From Pelagibacterium flavum (GTDB lineage Bacteria > Pseudomonadota > Alphaproteobacteria > Rhizobiales > Devosiaceae): a stretch of DNA of 64,000 nucleotides. The position numbers were made by a program, and so were the translations under genes. The stretch's first letter is position 1; the number at the start of each line of letters is the position of its first letter. The stretch covers positions 1,729,001 through 1,793,000 of the forward strand of contig NZ_CP107716.1 in the NCBI RefSeq assembly GCF_025854335.1, read 5' to 3'. A model generated the notes under the pieces. The model was not told the origin of the DNA and searched no databases. It saw nothing but the letters and a program-made list of their open reading frames with translations. Positions 43,466 through 52,046 of the stretch are shown here, piece by piece.

Positions 43466-43894
43466 ATGGAATTTTCCGACCTTTACAGCAATCGGATACT
43501 CGAAATCGCCGGCGCGGCGCGCCAGATGCCGCGACTCGAAAATCCCGACGCAACGGCCCGAAAAGTGTCCCGGGTGTGCGGTTCGGTGGTCGAAGTCGAC
43601 CTCAAACTGGACGATGGACGGGTCGCAGCCTATGGCGCGACCGTCAATGCCTGCGCGCTCGGCCAGACCAGCGCCGCCATCGTCGCCGAGCGGATCGTCG
43701 GCTCGACCCCTCGCGAACTCCGGGCCGTCCGCGACCAGATGACCGCCATGCTCAGGGCCGATGGTGTGCCGCCGAACGGCAAATGGGACGATCTGAAATA
43801 TCTCGAACCGGTCCGCGCCTTTCCGGCTCGCCATGCTTCCACGCTTCTGGTGTTCGACGCGGTGGTCGAGGCGCTCGACAAGGCCGGGGTGTGA
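43466..43894 (+). CDS. NifU/IscU-like scaffold protein lacking the third cysteine
   Basis: 142 residues of the iron-sulfur scaffold fold. Cys38 (VCGSVVEVDL) and Cys63 (NACALGQ) match the first two IscU ligands. The third cysteine is absent: the segment that reads HCS in IscU is ARHAST here (His123 kept, Ala124 in place of Cys). The start at 43466 gives MEFSDLYSNRILEIAG. Its stop overlaps the yidD start (TGATG). Whether it still assembles clusters is uncertain; it may be a carrier or a variant scaffold. Confidence 0.86.
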   Translation: MEFSDLYSNRILEIAGAARQMPRLENPDATARKVSRVCGSVVEVDLKLDDGRVAAYGATVNACALGQTSAAIVAERIVGSTPRELRAVRDQMTAMLRADGVPPNGKWDDLKYLEPVRAFPARHASTLLVFDAVVEALDKAGV

Positions 43895-44226
43895 TGGGCC
43901 GGATCTGGGCCATTATCGACTGGCCGTTCAAATGGGGCGCCTATCTGCTCATCCAGGCCTATCGCTACACGCTTTCGGCCCTGGTGGGCCGCAATTGCCG
44001 CCACGCGCCGACTTGCTCGGAGTTCACCCGAGACGCTATCTTGAGCCACGGGTTCTGGCCGGGTGGCTGGATGGGGGCAGGGCGGATCTGGCGCTGCCGG
44101 CCGGGTGGAACGCATGGCTATGATCCGGTACCCAAGGCGCTGCCGAGCGGCGCGCGCTGGTATTTGCCTTGGCGCTATGGGCGCTGGAGGGGAAAACAGA
44201 ACGATGAGCACCAACCGCATGCTTGA
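43894..44226 (+). CDS. yidD: membrane protein insertion efficiency factor YidD
   Basis: 110 residues. The YidD core is SALVGRNCRHAPTCSEFTRDAILSHG, with the conserved Cys pair and SEF, then GGTHGYDPVP. An amphipathic N-terminal helix (MGRIWAIIDWPFKWGAYLLI) associates with the inner membrane, where YidD helps YidC. Usually it sits beside rnpA/yidC; here it is coupled by TGATG to a NifU-like gene, the common arrangement in Hyphomicrobiales. The GFA gene begins within its last codons. Confidence 0.9.
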   Translation: MGRIWAIIDWPFKWGAYLLIQAYRYTLSALVGRNCRHAPTCSEFTRDAILSHGFWPGGWMGAGRIWRCRPGGTHGYDPVPKALPSGARWYLPWRYGRWRGKQNDEHQPHA

Positions 44227-44617
44227 GGGCTCCTGTCTTTGCGGAGCGGTGACCTATGAGGTCGAAGATGCGTTCCGCTATGCGCTCAATTGCCATTGCA
44301 CCGATTGCCGCAAGGCGACGGGGGCGGCGTTCAAGCCGATTGCCGGCATCGAGGCGGAAAAACTCTCGATCACTTCGGGCGCCGACACCGTTCTGCGTTA
44401 TGGCGGCGATGGGCCAGAGGACTCCTACGACATCCACTGCGGGAAATGTGGCTCGCTGCTCTATTCGATCGTCCAGAAGGGCACGCGGGCCAATGTCTCA
44501 CTCGGCACGCTGACCGATACCCCCTCGATCCGCCCGACAATGCACATTTTCGTTGGCTCGAAGGCTCCATGGTACGAGATTACCGACGATCTCCCCCAAT
44601 ATGAGCGGTTTCCGTAA
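44204..44617 (+). CDS. GFA family protein
   Basis: 137 residues of the glutathione-dependent formaldehyde-activating (Gfa) family, zinc beta-proteins. Ligand cysteines: LCGAVTYEV, NCHCTDCRKATGAAF and HCGKCGSLLY. Start MSTNRMLEGSCLCG at 44204 overlaps the yidD end by 23 nt. Most family members lack proven formaldehyde activity and may be generic thiol-binding proteins. Third gene of the 43466-44617 unit. Confidence 0.87.
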   Translation: MSTNRMLEGSCLCGAVTYEVEDAFRYALNCHCTDCRKATGAAFKPIAGIEAEKLSITSGADTVLRYGGDGPEDSYDIHCGKCGSLLYSIVQKGTRANVSLGTLTDTPSIRPTMHIFVGSKAPWYEITDDLPQYERFP

Positions 44618-44732
44618 CCCCCCACGGGATCGGACGGGCCACAAAGGGCTGGATTGACCGCCAATTCATGCTAATCAACCCGCCTTGCGTGTGGTCTGCG
44701 CGCAATCAACCAATGAATTCATGGAGATTACG

Positions 44733-46703
44733 ATGATTAAGGTGACGTTCCCCGATGGTGCAGTGCGTGATTACGCATTGGGCACCACCGGGACCACCAT
44801 CGTCGAAGGCATCTCCAAATCGCTGGCCAAAAAGACCGTCGCCATGCGCTGGAACGGGGAATTGGCCGATCTTTCGAGCGAGCTTGACGCCGATGGCCGC
44901 ATCGAATTCGTCTTGCGTGACGATCCCGCAGCGCTTGAGCTGATCCGCCATGACGCCGCGCATGTTCTTGCCGAAGCCGTGCAGGAGCTCTGGCCCGATA
45001 CGCAGGTTACGATCGGCCCGGTCATCGAGAACGGGTTCTATTACGATTTCTATCGCGCCGAACCGTTCTCGGAGGACGATCTGCGCGCCATCGAAAAGAA
45101 GATGGAAGAAATCGTTGATCGTGGGGCCGAATTTACCCGCGAAGTCTGGGACCGCGATGAAGCCAAGAAGGTGTTCGGAGCCAAGGGCGAGCAGTTCAAG
45201 GTCGAACTGATCGACGCCATTCCCGCCGACCAGCAGGTGAAAATCTACAAGCAGGGCCAGTGGTTCGACCTCTGCCGTGGGCCGCACATGCGCACCACCA
45301 AGGATGTCGGCAAGGCGTTCAAGCTGACCAAGGTGGCCGGCGCCTATTGGCGTGGGGATTCCAACCGCGAAGTCCTCTCGCGCATTTACGGCACCGCCTG
45401 GGCCTCAAAGGACCAGCTCGACGCCCATCTGCACATGATCGAAGAGGCTGAAAAGCGCGATCACCGCAAGATCGGCCAGGAAATGGACCTTTACCATTTC
45501 CAGCATGAAGCGCAGGGCTCGGTGTTCTGGCACCCCAAGGGGTTCGTCATGTACAATCAGATGGAGGAATATATCCGCCGCCGTCTGAACGCCTCGGGCT
45601 ATAAGGAAATCAAGACACCCCAGCTTCTGGACAACAAGCTGTGGGAGAAATCGGGCCACTGGGGCAAGTTCCGCGAGAACATGTTCGTTGTGCCCGACGA
45701 AACGCCGTCGACCGAAGGCGATCAGCCGGAAATCTCGGCTGATGCCAACCTTCTGGCTCTCAAGCCCATGAACTGCCCGGCGCATGTTCAGGTCTTCAAC
45801 CAGGGCATCAAGTCTTACCGCGATCTTCCTTTGCGGCTTGCCGAATTTGGCTGCTGCCATCGCAACGAAGCACATGGCGCTTTGCATGGCTTGATGCGCG
45901 TGCGGCAGATGACCCAGGACGATGCGCATATTTTCTGCCGGGTCGATCAAATCCAGGCCGAAACCGAAAAGTTCTGCGCGCTGCTCGATTCCGTTTACGA
46001 GGACATGGGCTTTACCGAGGTCAAGATCCTGCTCGCAACGCGGCCTGAAACCCGCGCCGGCGACGACAGCGTCTGGGACCTTGCCGAAAAGAGCCTGGGC
46101 GATGCCCTCACGGCCACTGGTCGTGGTTTCGAGATCGCGGAAGGCGAGGGGGCTTTTTATGGTCCCAAGCTCGAATTCCACCTCAAGGACGCCATCGGGC
46201 GTTCCTGGCAGTGCGGCACATTGCAGCTCGATTTCGTGATGCCCGAGCGTCTTGAGGCGTCCTATGTGGCCGAGGATGGGTCGCGCCAGCGCCCCGTCAT
46301 GCTGCACCGGGCGATTTTGGGATCGCTGGAGCGGTTCCTGGGTATGATGATCGAAAGCTATGCCGGTCGCATGCCGCTCTGGCTTGCGCCTGTGCAGGTG
46401 GTGGTCGCCACCATCGTTTCCGATGCCGATGATTATGCCAATCAGGTCGTGGCCGATCTGCGCGCGCAAGGCATTCGGGCGGAAGTCGACACCCGCAATG
46501 AATCGATCAACTACAAGGTGCGCGAGCACTCTGTAGGCCGGGTGCCTTTCATCTTTGTTGCCGGCCGTCGAGAAGCAGAAGAAAAGACGGTCTCGATCCG
46601 CCGGCTGGGGAGTCAGGGTCAGACCGTTACACCGGTCGCTGAGGCGATTGCCGATCTGGTCGGGCAGGTGACCCCACCCGACCTCAAGCGCAAATCCGCC
46701 TGA
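44733..46703 (+). CDS. thrS: threonine--tRNA ligase
   Basis: 656 residues. N-terminal TGS domain ([16 protein letters not shown]), editing domain with [17 protein letters not shown], then the class II catalytic core: motif 2 [18 protein letters not shown], zinc ligands in MNCPAHV and the [11 protein letters not shown] motif 3, and an anticodon-binding domain at the end. The start at 44733 has a GGAG and the standard opening; the ORF upstream is not conserved. Strong terminator follows. Confidence 0.98.
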   Translation: MIKVTFPDGAVRDYALGTTGTTIVEGISKSLAKKTVAMRWNGELADLSSELDADGRIEFVLRDDPAALELIRHDAAHVLAEAVQELWPDTQVTIGPVIENGFYYDFYRAEPFSEDDLRAIEKKMEEIVDRGAEFTREVWDRDEAKKVFGAKGEQFKVELIDAIPADQQVKIYKQGQWFDLCRGPHMRTTKDVGKAFKLTKVAGAYWRGDSNREVLSRIYGTAWASKDQLDAHLHMIEEAEKRDHRKIGQEMDLYHFQHEAQGSVFWHPKGFVMYNQMEEYIRRRLNASGYKEIKTPQLLDNKLWEKSGHWGKFRENMFVVPDETPSTEGDQPEISADANLLALKPMNCPAHVQVFNQGIKSYRDLPLRLAEFGCCHRNEAHGALHGLMRVRQMTQDDAHIFCRVDQIQAETEKFCALLDSVYEDMGFTEVKILLATRPETRAGDDSVWDLAEKSLGDALTATGRGFEIAEGEGAFYGPKLEFHLKDAIGRSWQCGTLQLDFVMPERLEASYVAEDGSRQRPVMLHRAILGSLERFLGMMIESYAGRMPLWLAPVQVVVATIVSDADDYANQVVADLRAQGIRAEVDTRNESINYKVREHSVGRVPFIFVAGRREAEEKTVSIRRLGSQGQTVTPVAEAIADLVGQVTPPDLKRKSA

Positions 46704-46708
46704 TTTTT

Positions 46709-46737
46709 AAGGGCCGCGCACCGCGCGGCCCTTTTTT
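46709..46737 (+). terminator. rho-independent terminator of thrS
   Basis: A 9-bp GC stem (46711-46719 with 46723-46731), loop ACC, then TTTTTT. Directly after thrS. Confidence 0.95.
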
Positions 46738-46778
46738 GTCCCGGTGTCCCACGCCTTGCTTTACCTCCTCCCTCGCTG

Positions 46779-46796
46779 CCCCGGCGAACGCCGGGG
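46779..46796. repeat. 18-bp palindrome, GC hairpin
   Basis: CCCCGGCG and CGCCGGGG around AA. Short GC palindromes of this type recur in many alphaproteobacterial genomes. Confidence 0.6.
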
Positions 46797-46842
46797 CCCA
46801 TGAGCCTTGCCCCACGCTCCAGAGCATGGGTGATGCTGCTGG

Positions 46843-46863
46843 GTCCCGGATCGGGTCCGGGAC
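46843..46863. repeat. 21-bp inverted repeat
   Basis: GTCCCGGA and TCCGGGAC around TCGGG; a second repeat-type GC hairpin in the same gap. Confidence 0.55.
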
Positions 46864-46966
46864 AGCGATGGGGGGTGGATACGCGCGAGAAATATTTATC
46901 CCCGTGCTTCCGGTCTGCCCCATACTCCCTCTCACGAACCCGCGCATATGGACGCAAGCGCAACGA

Positions 46967-47025
46967 ACGTTTGGGCGGGGTCGGTCCGGGTTCCTTGCGG
47001 GTCGCCGCAGGGAAGGCCCAAACGT
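46967..47025. other. nested stem-loop, possible structured RNA
   Basis: Outer arms ACGTTTGGGC (46967-46976) and GCCCAAACGT (47016-47025) are perfect. Inside, TTCCTTGCGG (46991-47000) pairs with CCGCAGGGAA (47005-47014, one G-T) around GTCG. The left internal segment GTCCGG (46984-46989) could pair with CCGGAC (47034-47039). Confidence 0.4.
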
Positions 47026-47153
47026 CACAAGCGCCGGACGGCGTGAACCGGCCGCCTGATCTCGGTTTCGAGGCTGGCGCGATTTTGCTAACGCCGTCGT
47101 ACCGGGGAAACCCGGAGGGGATTGACCCTAGCCTTCTGAAGGGCGACTAAGCC

Positions 47154-47174
47154 AAAAACCCCGGATGCGTGGGG
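47154..47174 (-). terminator. terminator-like hairpin on the minus strand
   Basis: On the minus strand CCCC (47174-47171) and GGGG (47162-47159) close an 8-nt loop and are followed by TTTTT (47158-47154). It lies about 180 nt beyond the 47356 gene and can end its transcript. The same CCCC also belongs to the larger stem 47170-47225. Confidence 0.5.
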
Positions 47175-47225
47175 CGATGATCGCTTCATATAAAAACTAA
47201 ATCATGCGGAGCGTTCATCGCCCCA
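47170..47225. other. 16-bp stem with AT-rich loop
   Basis: Arms 47170-47185 and 47210-47225 match at 15 of 16 positions (TGGGGCGATGA and TCATCGCCCCA at the ends) with a 24-nt AT-rich loop. Its GGGG overlaps the adjacent minus-strand terminator, so the two folds exclude each other. Confidence 0.5.
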
Positions 47226-47250
47226 TGCCGTTCTGCGATCCGTCCTTCGG

Positions 47251-47275
47251 CCAATCATGCCGGTGGCACGATTGG
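47251..47275. other. 25-nt hairpin
   Basis: CCAATC and GATTGG outer arms, GCC and GGC inner arms, loop GGT. One of several hairpins downstream of the 47356 gene. Confidence 0.5.
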
Positions 47276-47355
47276 AGGTGAGAAGGCCATGAGAGCTACG
47301 CTCGAATGGCGATCAGAAGCCGAGGTCATTGGCCGTCGGAGGTTTTGGCGTGCCT

Positions 47356-48345
47356 TCAATAGACCGTGGTCAATATCTCGATCTCGCGCGGGCTGCCGGC
47401 CGTCACCTCGAATTCGCGGTTGTAGACATTCTCGCCCAGCTTGGCCAAAGCCAGATAGTCGCCCTCGGCCAGCACCGTCGCCGGAAAGGCTCCGATGTCG
47501 GAAAAGATCGTCTCGCCCTGCGGTGTCTTGATCGTCCATTCAACGTCGGCGATGGCTTCGCCGCCCTCTTCGGAAACCAGCCGCAGCGAGACTTGCGCCG
47601 CCTTCTGGTACAGCGTCGCCTCGGTGATCTGTCCCGGTTCCACCCGCAATTCCGAGCGCACCACGGCATTGACCGATCCGAACCGCGAGGTGATCGAATA
47701 GATGCCGGCGTTGAGATGGATGAGTTCGTTGGCAGCCACGTTTTCGGCCACGGTCACGCGCCCATTGGGCCCGTTGGAATAGATGTCGAAGCGTAAAAGG
47801 TCGCTGGGGATGGGGACGTCCCCGGAGATCATCGCCGAAAGCCGCAATCCTCCGACCTCGAAAACGATGGTATGGGTGTTGGGGCCGGGTTCGACGAACA
47901 TCGTATCGCTGGCCTGAGCGCGCCCATAGGCCACATGCGTGATGTATTCGCCCGGCGGCAGGCTCAGGCTTGCCGTGGCGTCTTCCGATTTGGCGACCAA
48001 AGCCAACTCGCCCGTCTCGTCGGTCCGAGTATCGAAAACGCGCCAGACCAGACCTTCGGGAATAAACGGTCCGTCGTCGGTCAGTCGGGCGGAAAGGGTT
48101 ACCGGCTGCGGGTCGGTGATGCCGGAAAAGTCGAGCCGGTCGGGGCCGGTACCAGGCTCGACGCCATCGATTGCCGCATCAGGACCGGCTCCGTCCTCCG
48201 AATCGCCGGGCTGGGACGTGCCACCGAACTCGACGGGCCGGGGAGGTGGAACCGGGGAGACGAGCGTTTCATCGATTTCCTGACCGAAGGCCGGCATGGC
48301 GCCAAACGCCAAAACGAAAAGCAAAAGCAGGGACCGAAGACGCAT
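47356..48345 (-). CDS. secreted beta-rich protein of unknown function
   Basis: 329 residues. A signal peptide (MRLRSLLLLFVLAFGAMPA, ending FGQ) precedes an acidic Pro/Gly linker (SPVPPPRPVEFGGTSQPG) and then a chain of beta-sandwich-like units: SLSLPPGEYITHVAYG, HLNAGIYSITSRFG and VLAEGDYLALAKLGENVYN, each an LxxGxY-type strand turn as in carboxypeptidase-regulatory-like domains. No Cys or catalytic motif. Likely a periplasmic or surface protein; family not recognised. Confidence 0.75.
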   Translation of the reverse strand: MRLRSLLLLFVLAFGAMPAFGQEIDETLVSPVPPPRPVEFGGTSQPGDSEDGAGPDAAIDGVEPGTGPDRLDFSGITDPQPVTLSARLTDDGPFIPEGLVWRVFDTRTDETGELALVAKSEDATASLSLPPGEYITHVAYGRAQASDTMFVEPGPNTHTIVFEVGGLRLSAMISGDVPIPSDLLRFDIYSNGPNGRVTVAENVAANELIHLNAGIYSITSRFGSVNAVVRSELRVEPGQITEATLYQKAAQVSLRLVSEEGGEAIADVEWTIKTPQGETIFSDIGAFPATVLAEGDYLALAKLGENVYNREFEVTAGSPREIEILTTVY

Positions 48346-48459
48346 CAAACCACTCTTTACCAACTACTCCTCGCCAGCGATCACTCTGTTAGGCTTGGAT
48401 TGGGGAAAAGCTGTGTCATAAGGAAGCGCGATGAGCAAGTTGGGAGCCGATTATCCGTC

Positions 48460-49038
48460 ATGACTGTGAATACCGCCCTGCGCGACTACCTGTTGTCACG
48501 CCGTACCGTCACTGCACCGTTTCTGGCCGAGCCGGGACCATCGCCCGAGCAATTGGCGGAGATGCTGGAAATTGCGTGTCGCGTTCCCGATCACGGCAAG
48601 CTTGCGCCATGGCGCTTTGTCGTCTTTGAGGGCGATGCCCGTCAGGCTGTGGGTGACCGACTGCACGCCATCGCAAAAGCCAAGTGGCCCGAGCGAACCG
48701 ACGAGCAGCTTGAATTTGAGCGCAAGCAGTTCCTGCCCGCGCCGATCACCGTCGGTGTCATCTCGACCGCTGCGCCACACGTCAAAATCCCCGAATTCGA
48801 ACAGTTGCTGGCCGCCGGAAATGTCGCGTTCAACCTTTGTCATGCCGCCAATGCGCTTGGTTTCGGCGCCCATTGGGTCACCCGCTGGTTCGCCTATGAT
48901 GCCCAGGCTGCCACAATGCTTGGCGCCGGTGAGGGCGAGCGGTTCGTGGCTTTCGTTCACATCGGCACGCCACAGACGCGCCTTGAGGAGCGCGACCGGC
49001 CAGACCCCGCGGCGCTGACCACGTATTGGCGTGGTTAA
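48460..49038 (+). CDS. nitroreductase family protein
   Basis: 192 residues of the small FMN-dependent nitroreductase group (YdjA/TdsD-like). Opening LRDYLLSRRTVTAPFL holds the FMN-phosphate Arg residues; RVPDHGKLAPWRFVVFEG and AANALGFGAHWVTRW are family blocks. The start at 48460 was set from the MTVNTALRDYL N-terminus. The electron acceptor is unknown. Divergent from the 47356 gene. Confidence 0.9.
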   Translation: MTVNTALRDYLLSRRTVTAPFLAEPGPSPEQLAEMLEIACRVPDHGKLAPWRFVVFEGDARQAVGDRLHAIAKAKWPERTDEQLEFERKQFLPAPITVGVISTAAPHVKIPEFEQLLAAGNVAFNLCHAANALGFGAHWVTRWFAYDAQAATMLGAGEGERFVAFVHIGTPQTRLEERDRPDPAALTTYWRG

Positions 49039-49096
49039 CCGAGGGTTAACCACGGTAGGGTTTCATTAACCTCCAAGGATTCTTGAGTCGGATTTC

Positions 49097-49912
49097 ATGG
49101 CCTCGCCGATTTCCAATGTGCCGCAACCCATAGCCTATGCCCTCGACCGTGCGGGGGCGCGCAATGGCGTGGATTTCGACTATCTGCTGCAGACGGCAAT
49201 AAGGGAAAGCAGCCTCAATCCGAGCGCGAAAGCCCAGACGTCTTCGGCGACCGGGCTTTTCCAGTTCATCGAGAGCACGTGGCTCGAAGTGATGAAGTCG
49301 GAAGGCCCAAGGCTGGGCTACCAGGATTTTGCCGACCACATCGAGGAACATGAGGGCGAGTTTTTCGTCTCCAACCCTGCAGTGCGCCAACAGATCCTCC
49401 AATTGCGCAACGACCCGCAGGTGGCATCCGACATGGCGGCGGCGTTCACCCGGCGCAATGGCGATTATCTCATGGGCAAGTTCGGGCGCATGCCCAGTCC
49501 GGGCGAGCTTTATATCGCCCATTTTCTCGGGCCGAGTGGGGCAGAGCGGTTTTTCGAGCTGGGACTGCAAAATCCCAACGCCGACGCTGCGGCCGCCTTT
49601 CCGCGCCCCGCCGCCGCCAATCCTTCGATCTTTTACGAAAATGGCCGCCCCCGCAGCGTGCGGGAGGTCTATGAGGCGCTGGTGGCCCGGCACTCGGGCA
49701 CAGAAAACGCCGCCTTTGCCGCCCAGCAGATGGCCAGCCAGCAACCCTTGCCCTCGAGGGTGGAGATCGACGCCGCGCCGCTGATCCCGCCCGGAGTGTC
49801 CTTCACGTCGCTTTTTGCCACCGAAGCGCAATCGTCGGTATCGGCCCCGGTCCAGGCGCCGGATGTTGTGCCGGGCCGCGCGCTGTTCAGCGGGTTCTAT
49901 TCGGAAGAATAG
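49097..49912 (+). CDS. SLT-domain (lytic transglycosylase-like) protein
   Basis: 271 residues. LLQTAIRESSLNPSAKAQTSSATGLFQFIESTWL is the SLT core: catalytic Glu in RESSLNP and the GLFQF motif. GELYIAHFLGPSGAERFFEL is a second family block. No signal peptide is visible, unlike most transglycosylases, so export could be non-classical or through a dedicated system. The C-terminal 80 residues are low-complexity. It is followed by the DUF2336 gene. Confidence 0.85.
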   Translation: MASPISNVPQPIAYALDRAGARNGVDFDYLLQTAIRESSLNPSAKAQTSSATGLFQFIESTWLEVMKSEGPRLGYQDFADHIEEHEGEFFVSNPAVRQQILQLRNDPQVASDMAAAFTRRNGDYLMGKFGRMPSPGELYIAHFLGPSGAERFFELGLQNPNADAAAAFPRPAAANPSIFYENGRPRSVREVYEALVARHSGTENAAFAAQQMASQQPLPSRVEIDAAPLIPPGVSFTSLFATEAQSSVSAPVQAPDVVPGRALFSGFYSEE

Positions 49913-49999
49913 TCCCCCGGGCCGATCGGGCGTTTATGGTGAACCAAAACTTAAACCTTGCGGGCTAGTTTGAGCCTCAAGAGTGTTTTGGGGATGCGT

Positions 50000-51202
50000 A
50001 TGGTCGCCTATCAGCGTTACGTGCAACTTTGCCAGTCGCGGGACAGCGAGCAGCGGGGGCAGGCGGCTCATCTGGCCGCCATGGCGTATCTTGCCCATCG
50101 CGGACCGGCGGACGAACAGGCCGCGCTTTATGCCGCGCTGATGAATTTTCTCGACGATCCTTCCGTCAAGGTGCGCGCCGCCCTTGCCTATGGGCTGCTG
50201 CATTCCGAAAATGCGCCTCGCCCGATCATGCTTTCGCTGGCACAGGATGCTCCCGTCATTTCCCGCGCCGTGGTTCATTTTTCCCCGGTGCTGCTCGATG
50301 CCGATCTCATGGGGATCATCCGCTCGGGCGATCCGGACATGCTCGCCGTCATGACCGCCCGTCCGACACTGAGCCAACGCGTGGCGCTGGCACTTACGCG
50401 CCTGGGCGACCCCGATTTGTGCATTCGCGTGCTGGGCCGCACCGAGATCGTGTTGCCCGACGATGATCTCATGCTGTTGGCCGAAAAATGGGGCGAGGAC
50501 GCAAAAGTGCGCGGGGCCTTGCTCAAGCGGCGTGATCTTCCCGGTATCGCGCGACTGCATCTTGTCGAATGCGTTCGTCAGGCGCTCCTGGGGTTGCGGG
50601 TCGTCAAAGGCGCCGTCCAGCCGCGCCGTCTGGATCGCCTGTTGCGCGATGCGTGCGACAACGCAACCACCGCCATCGGCGAACGCGAAGCGGGCAGGGG
50701 CGCGCGAGGCTACGTCGCGGCTATGGCCGAGAACGAGAAAATCAACGCCCGGCTGATGCTCCATGCCATGGTGCACGGCCACGTGCTGTTTTTCGCCGAT
50801 GCGCTTTCCCATCTCTCCGCCACACCGCGGAGCAAGATCTTCACCATTCTCGACAGCGGCAGCCGGGCAGCGCTCCATGCGGTCTTCAGCCGTTGTGGTT
50901 TCACACCGGCCGTACGCAATCTTCTGGCCCGTCTGGTCGCTCATGCCCGGCAGGCCGATCTGGCCGACGATGTGGCGGCGCGTCATTACGTGGTGTCGCT
51001 TCTGATCGAGGAGTTGATCGTCGAGCATGATGGCGTACTTCCGCCGGCTCTCGAAGAGTCCTTTGCCTATCTCAACGAGCAGAACATCGCGCTCGCCCGC
51101 AGCGCGGCGCGGGGCGTGATGCCTGCCTTTGCCGCCGAATCGCCCGACGAGGTCATGGTGCCCGACCTGCGCCAGGAACGGCTGGCGCTCCCGGCGGCCT
51201 GA
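50000..51202 (+). CDS. DUF2336 domain protein
   Basis: 400 residues, mostly alpha-helical HEAT-like repeats, e.g. LMNFLDDPSVKVRAALAYGL and VVHFSPVLLDADLMGIIRSG, which define DUF2336. The start at 50000 has GGGGA 5 nt upstream; an ATG two codons earlier is also possible. The family is widespread in alphaproteobacteria, with reports linking some members to motility or stress regulation, but no role can be given here. It follows the SLT gene by about 90 nt. Confidence 0.85.
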   Translation: MVAYQRYVQLCQSRDSEQRGQAAHLAAMAYLAHRGPADEQAALYAALMNFLDDPSVKVRAALAYGLLHSENAPRPIMLSLAQDAPVISRAVVHFSPVLLDADLMGIIRSGDPDMLAVMTARPTLSQRVALALTRLGDPDLCIRVLGRTEIVLPDDDLMLLAEKWGEDAKVRGALLKRRDLPGIARLHLVECVRQALLGLRVVKGAVQPRRLDRLLRDACDNATTAIGEREAGRGARGYVAAMAENEKINARLMLHAMVHGHVLFFADALSHLSATPRSKIFTILDSGSRAALHAVFSRCGFTPAVRNLLARLVAHARQADLADDVAARHYVVSLLIEELIVEHDGVLPPALEESFAYLNEQNIALARSAARGVMPAFAAESPDEVMVPDLRQERLALPAA

Positions 51203-51209
51203 TTCCGCC

Positions 51210-51986
51210 TCAGTACCGAAACTGTTCGATCAGAACCCGCTCATCGAGGCTGTGGCCGGGATCGAACAGCAATGTCGCCGAATGGCGGCGGCTTTCGTGG
51301 ACCTGCACTTCAACGACACGGTCGAATTGCACGTTGTCGGCAACCGCGCTCACTGGCCGCTTGCCGTTCTCCTGGGTCGTGAAGGTAATGTTGGCGCGAT
51401 TGGACAGGATCGCCCCGCGCCAGCGCCTTGGACGAAATGGCGAGATTGGCGTCAGCGCCAGAAGTGGCGCTGTAATCGGCAGGATGGGACCGTGGGCCGA
51501 AAGATTGTAGGCGGTTGAACCGGCGGGGGTAGCCACGATGATGCCGTCGCAAATCAGTTCCTCGAGCCGGACTTCACCATCGATGGCAATCCGGATCTTG
51601 GCGGCCTGATAGGACGAGCGGTAGAGCGAAACTTCATTGAGCGCCAGCGCTTCGGACACCTTGCCATCGGCATCGGTCACCCGCATGGAGAGCGGATGGA
51701 TGCGGGTGGGGAGAGCTGCCCGCAGCCGAACGTCCAGCGCATCGGGGTTGTAGTCGTTCATCAGGAAGCCGACGGTCCCGAAATTCATCCCATAGACCGG
51801 TACATTGCGGTCCATGACCCGGTGCAGCGTTTCGAGCATCAGCCCATCACCGCCAAGGGCAACGACGATCGAGGCGTTTTCGAGCCCGGCGTCGCCGTGG
51901 CGCGCTATCAACTCTTCCCGGGCCGCGTTGGCTTCGGGCGTGTCAGAGGAGACAAAGGCAACCTTGCCATCGGTATAGAGCGCCAA
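51210..51986 (-). CDS. nadK: NAD kinase
   Basis: 258 residues; makes NADP from NAD. The GGDG motif is at 45-48 in [11 protein letters not shown], the substrate motif [11 protein letters not shown] and the second conserved block [21 protein letters not shown] follow, with [10 protein letters not shown] near the C-terminus. Length fits the compact alphaproteobacterial form. It converges with the DUF2336 gene (7 nt gap) and supplies NADP to gnd. Confidence 0.95.
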   Translation of the reverse strand: MALYTDGKVAFVSSDTPEANAAREELIARHGDAGLENASIVVALGGDGLMLETLHRVMDRNVPVYGMNFGTVGFLMNDYNPDALDVRLRAALPTRIHPLSMRVTDADGKVSEALALNEVSLYRSSYQAAKIRIAIDGEVRLEELICDGIIVATPAGSTAYNLSAHGPILPITAPLLALTPISPFRPRRWRGAILSNRANITFTTQENGKRPVSAVADNVQFDRVVEVQVHESRRHSATLLFDPGHSLDERVLIEQFRY

Positions 51987-52046
51987 GGTATCCTCCGCAG
52001 AACCACATTCGCCAAGTCTTGCAGGGCCTTACCACGGCTGGCCGGG

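Larger units (their letters stand above)
46738..47355. other. hairpin-rich intergenic region
   Basis: About 620 nt without a credible gene. It contains at least six inverted repeats. Overlapping ORFs on both strands are composition artefacts (their translations include WAPAFAGAARE, typical of GC hairpins read as protein). No rRNA, tmRNA, SRP RNA or RNase P motifs are seen. Individual elements are listed separately. Confidence 0.7.

Noticed and set aside
46684..47028. 114-codon minus-strand ORF and overlapping plus-strand ORFs after thrS
   Set aside because: The translation WAPAFAGAARE and VPDPIRDPA come from GC hairpins; no start signal or family.
46740..47355. Possible RNase P RNA, tmRNA or SRP RNA in the thrS gap
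   Set aside because: None of the conserved core motifs of these RNAs was found.
49934..51028. 364-codon minus-strand ORF opposite the DUF2336 gene
   Set aside because: Shadow; the plus-strand frame shows helical repeats and a ribosome-binding site.
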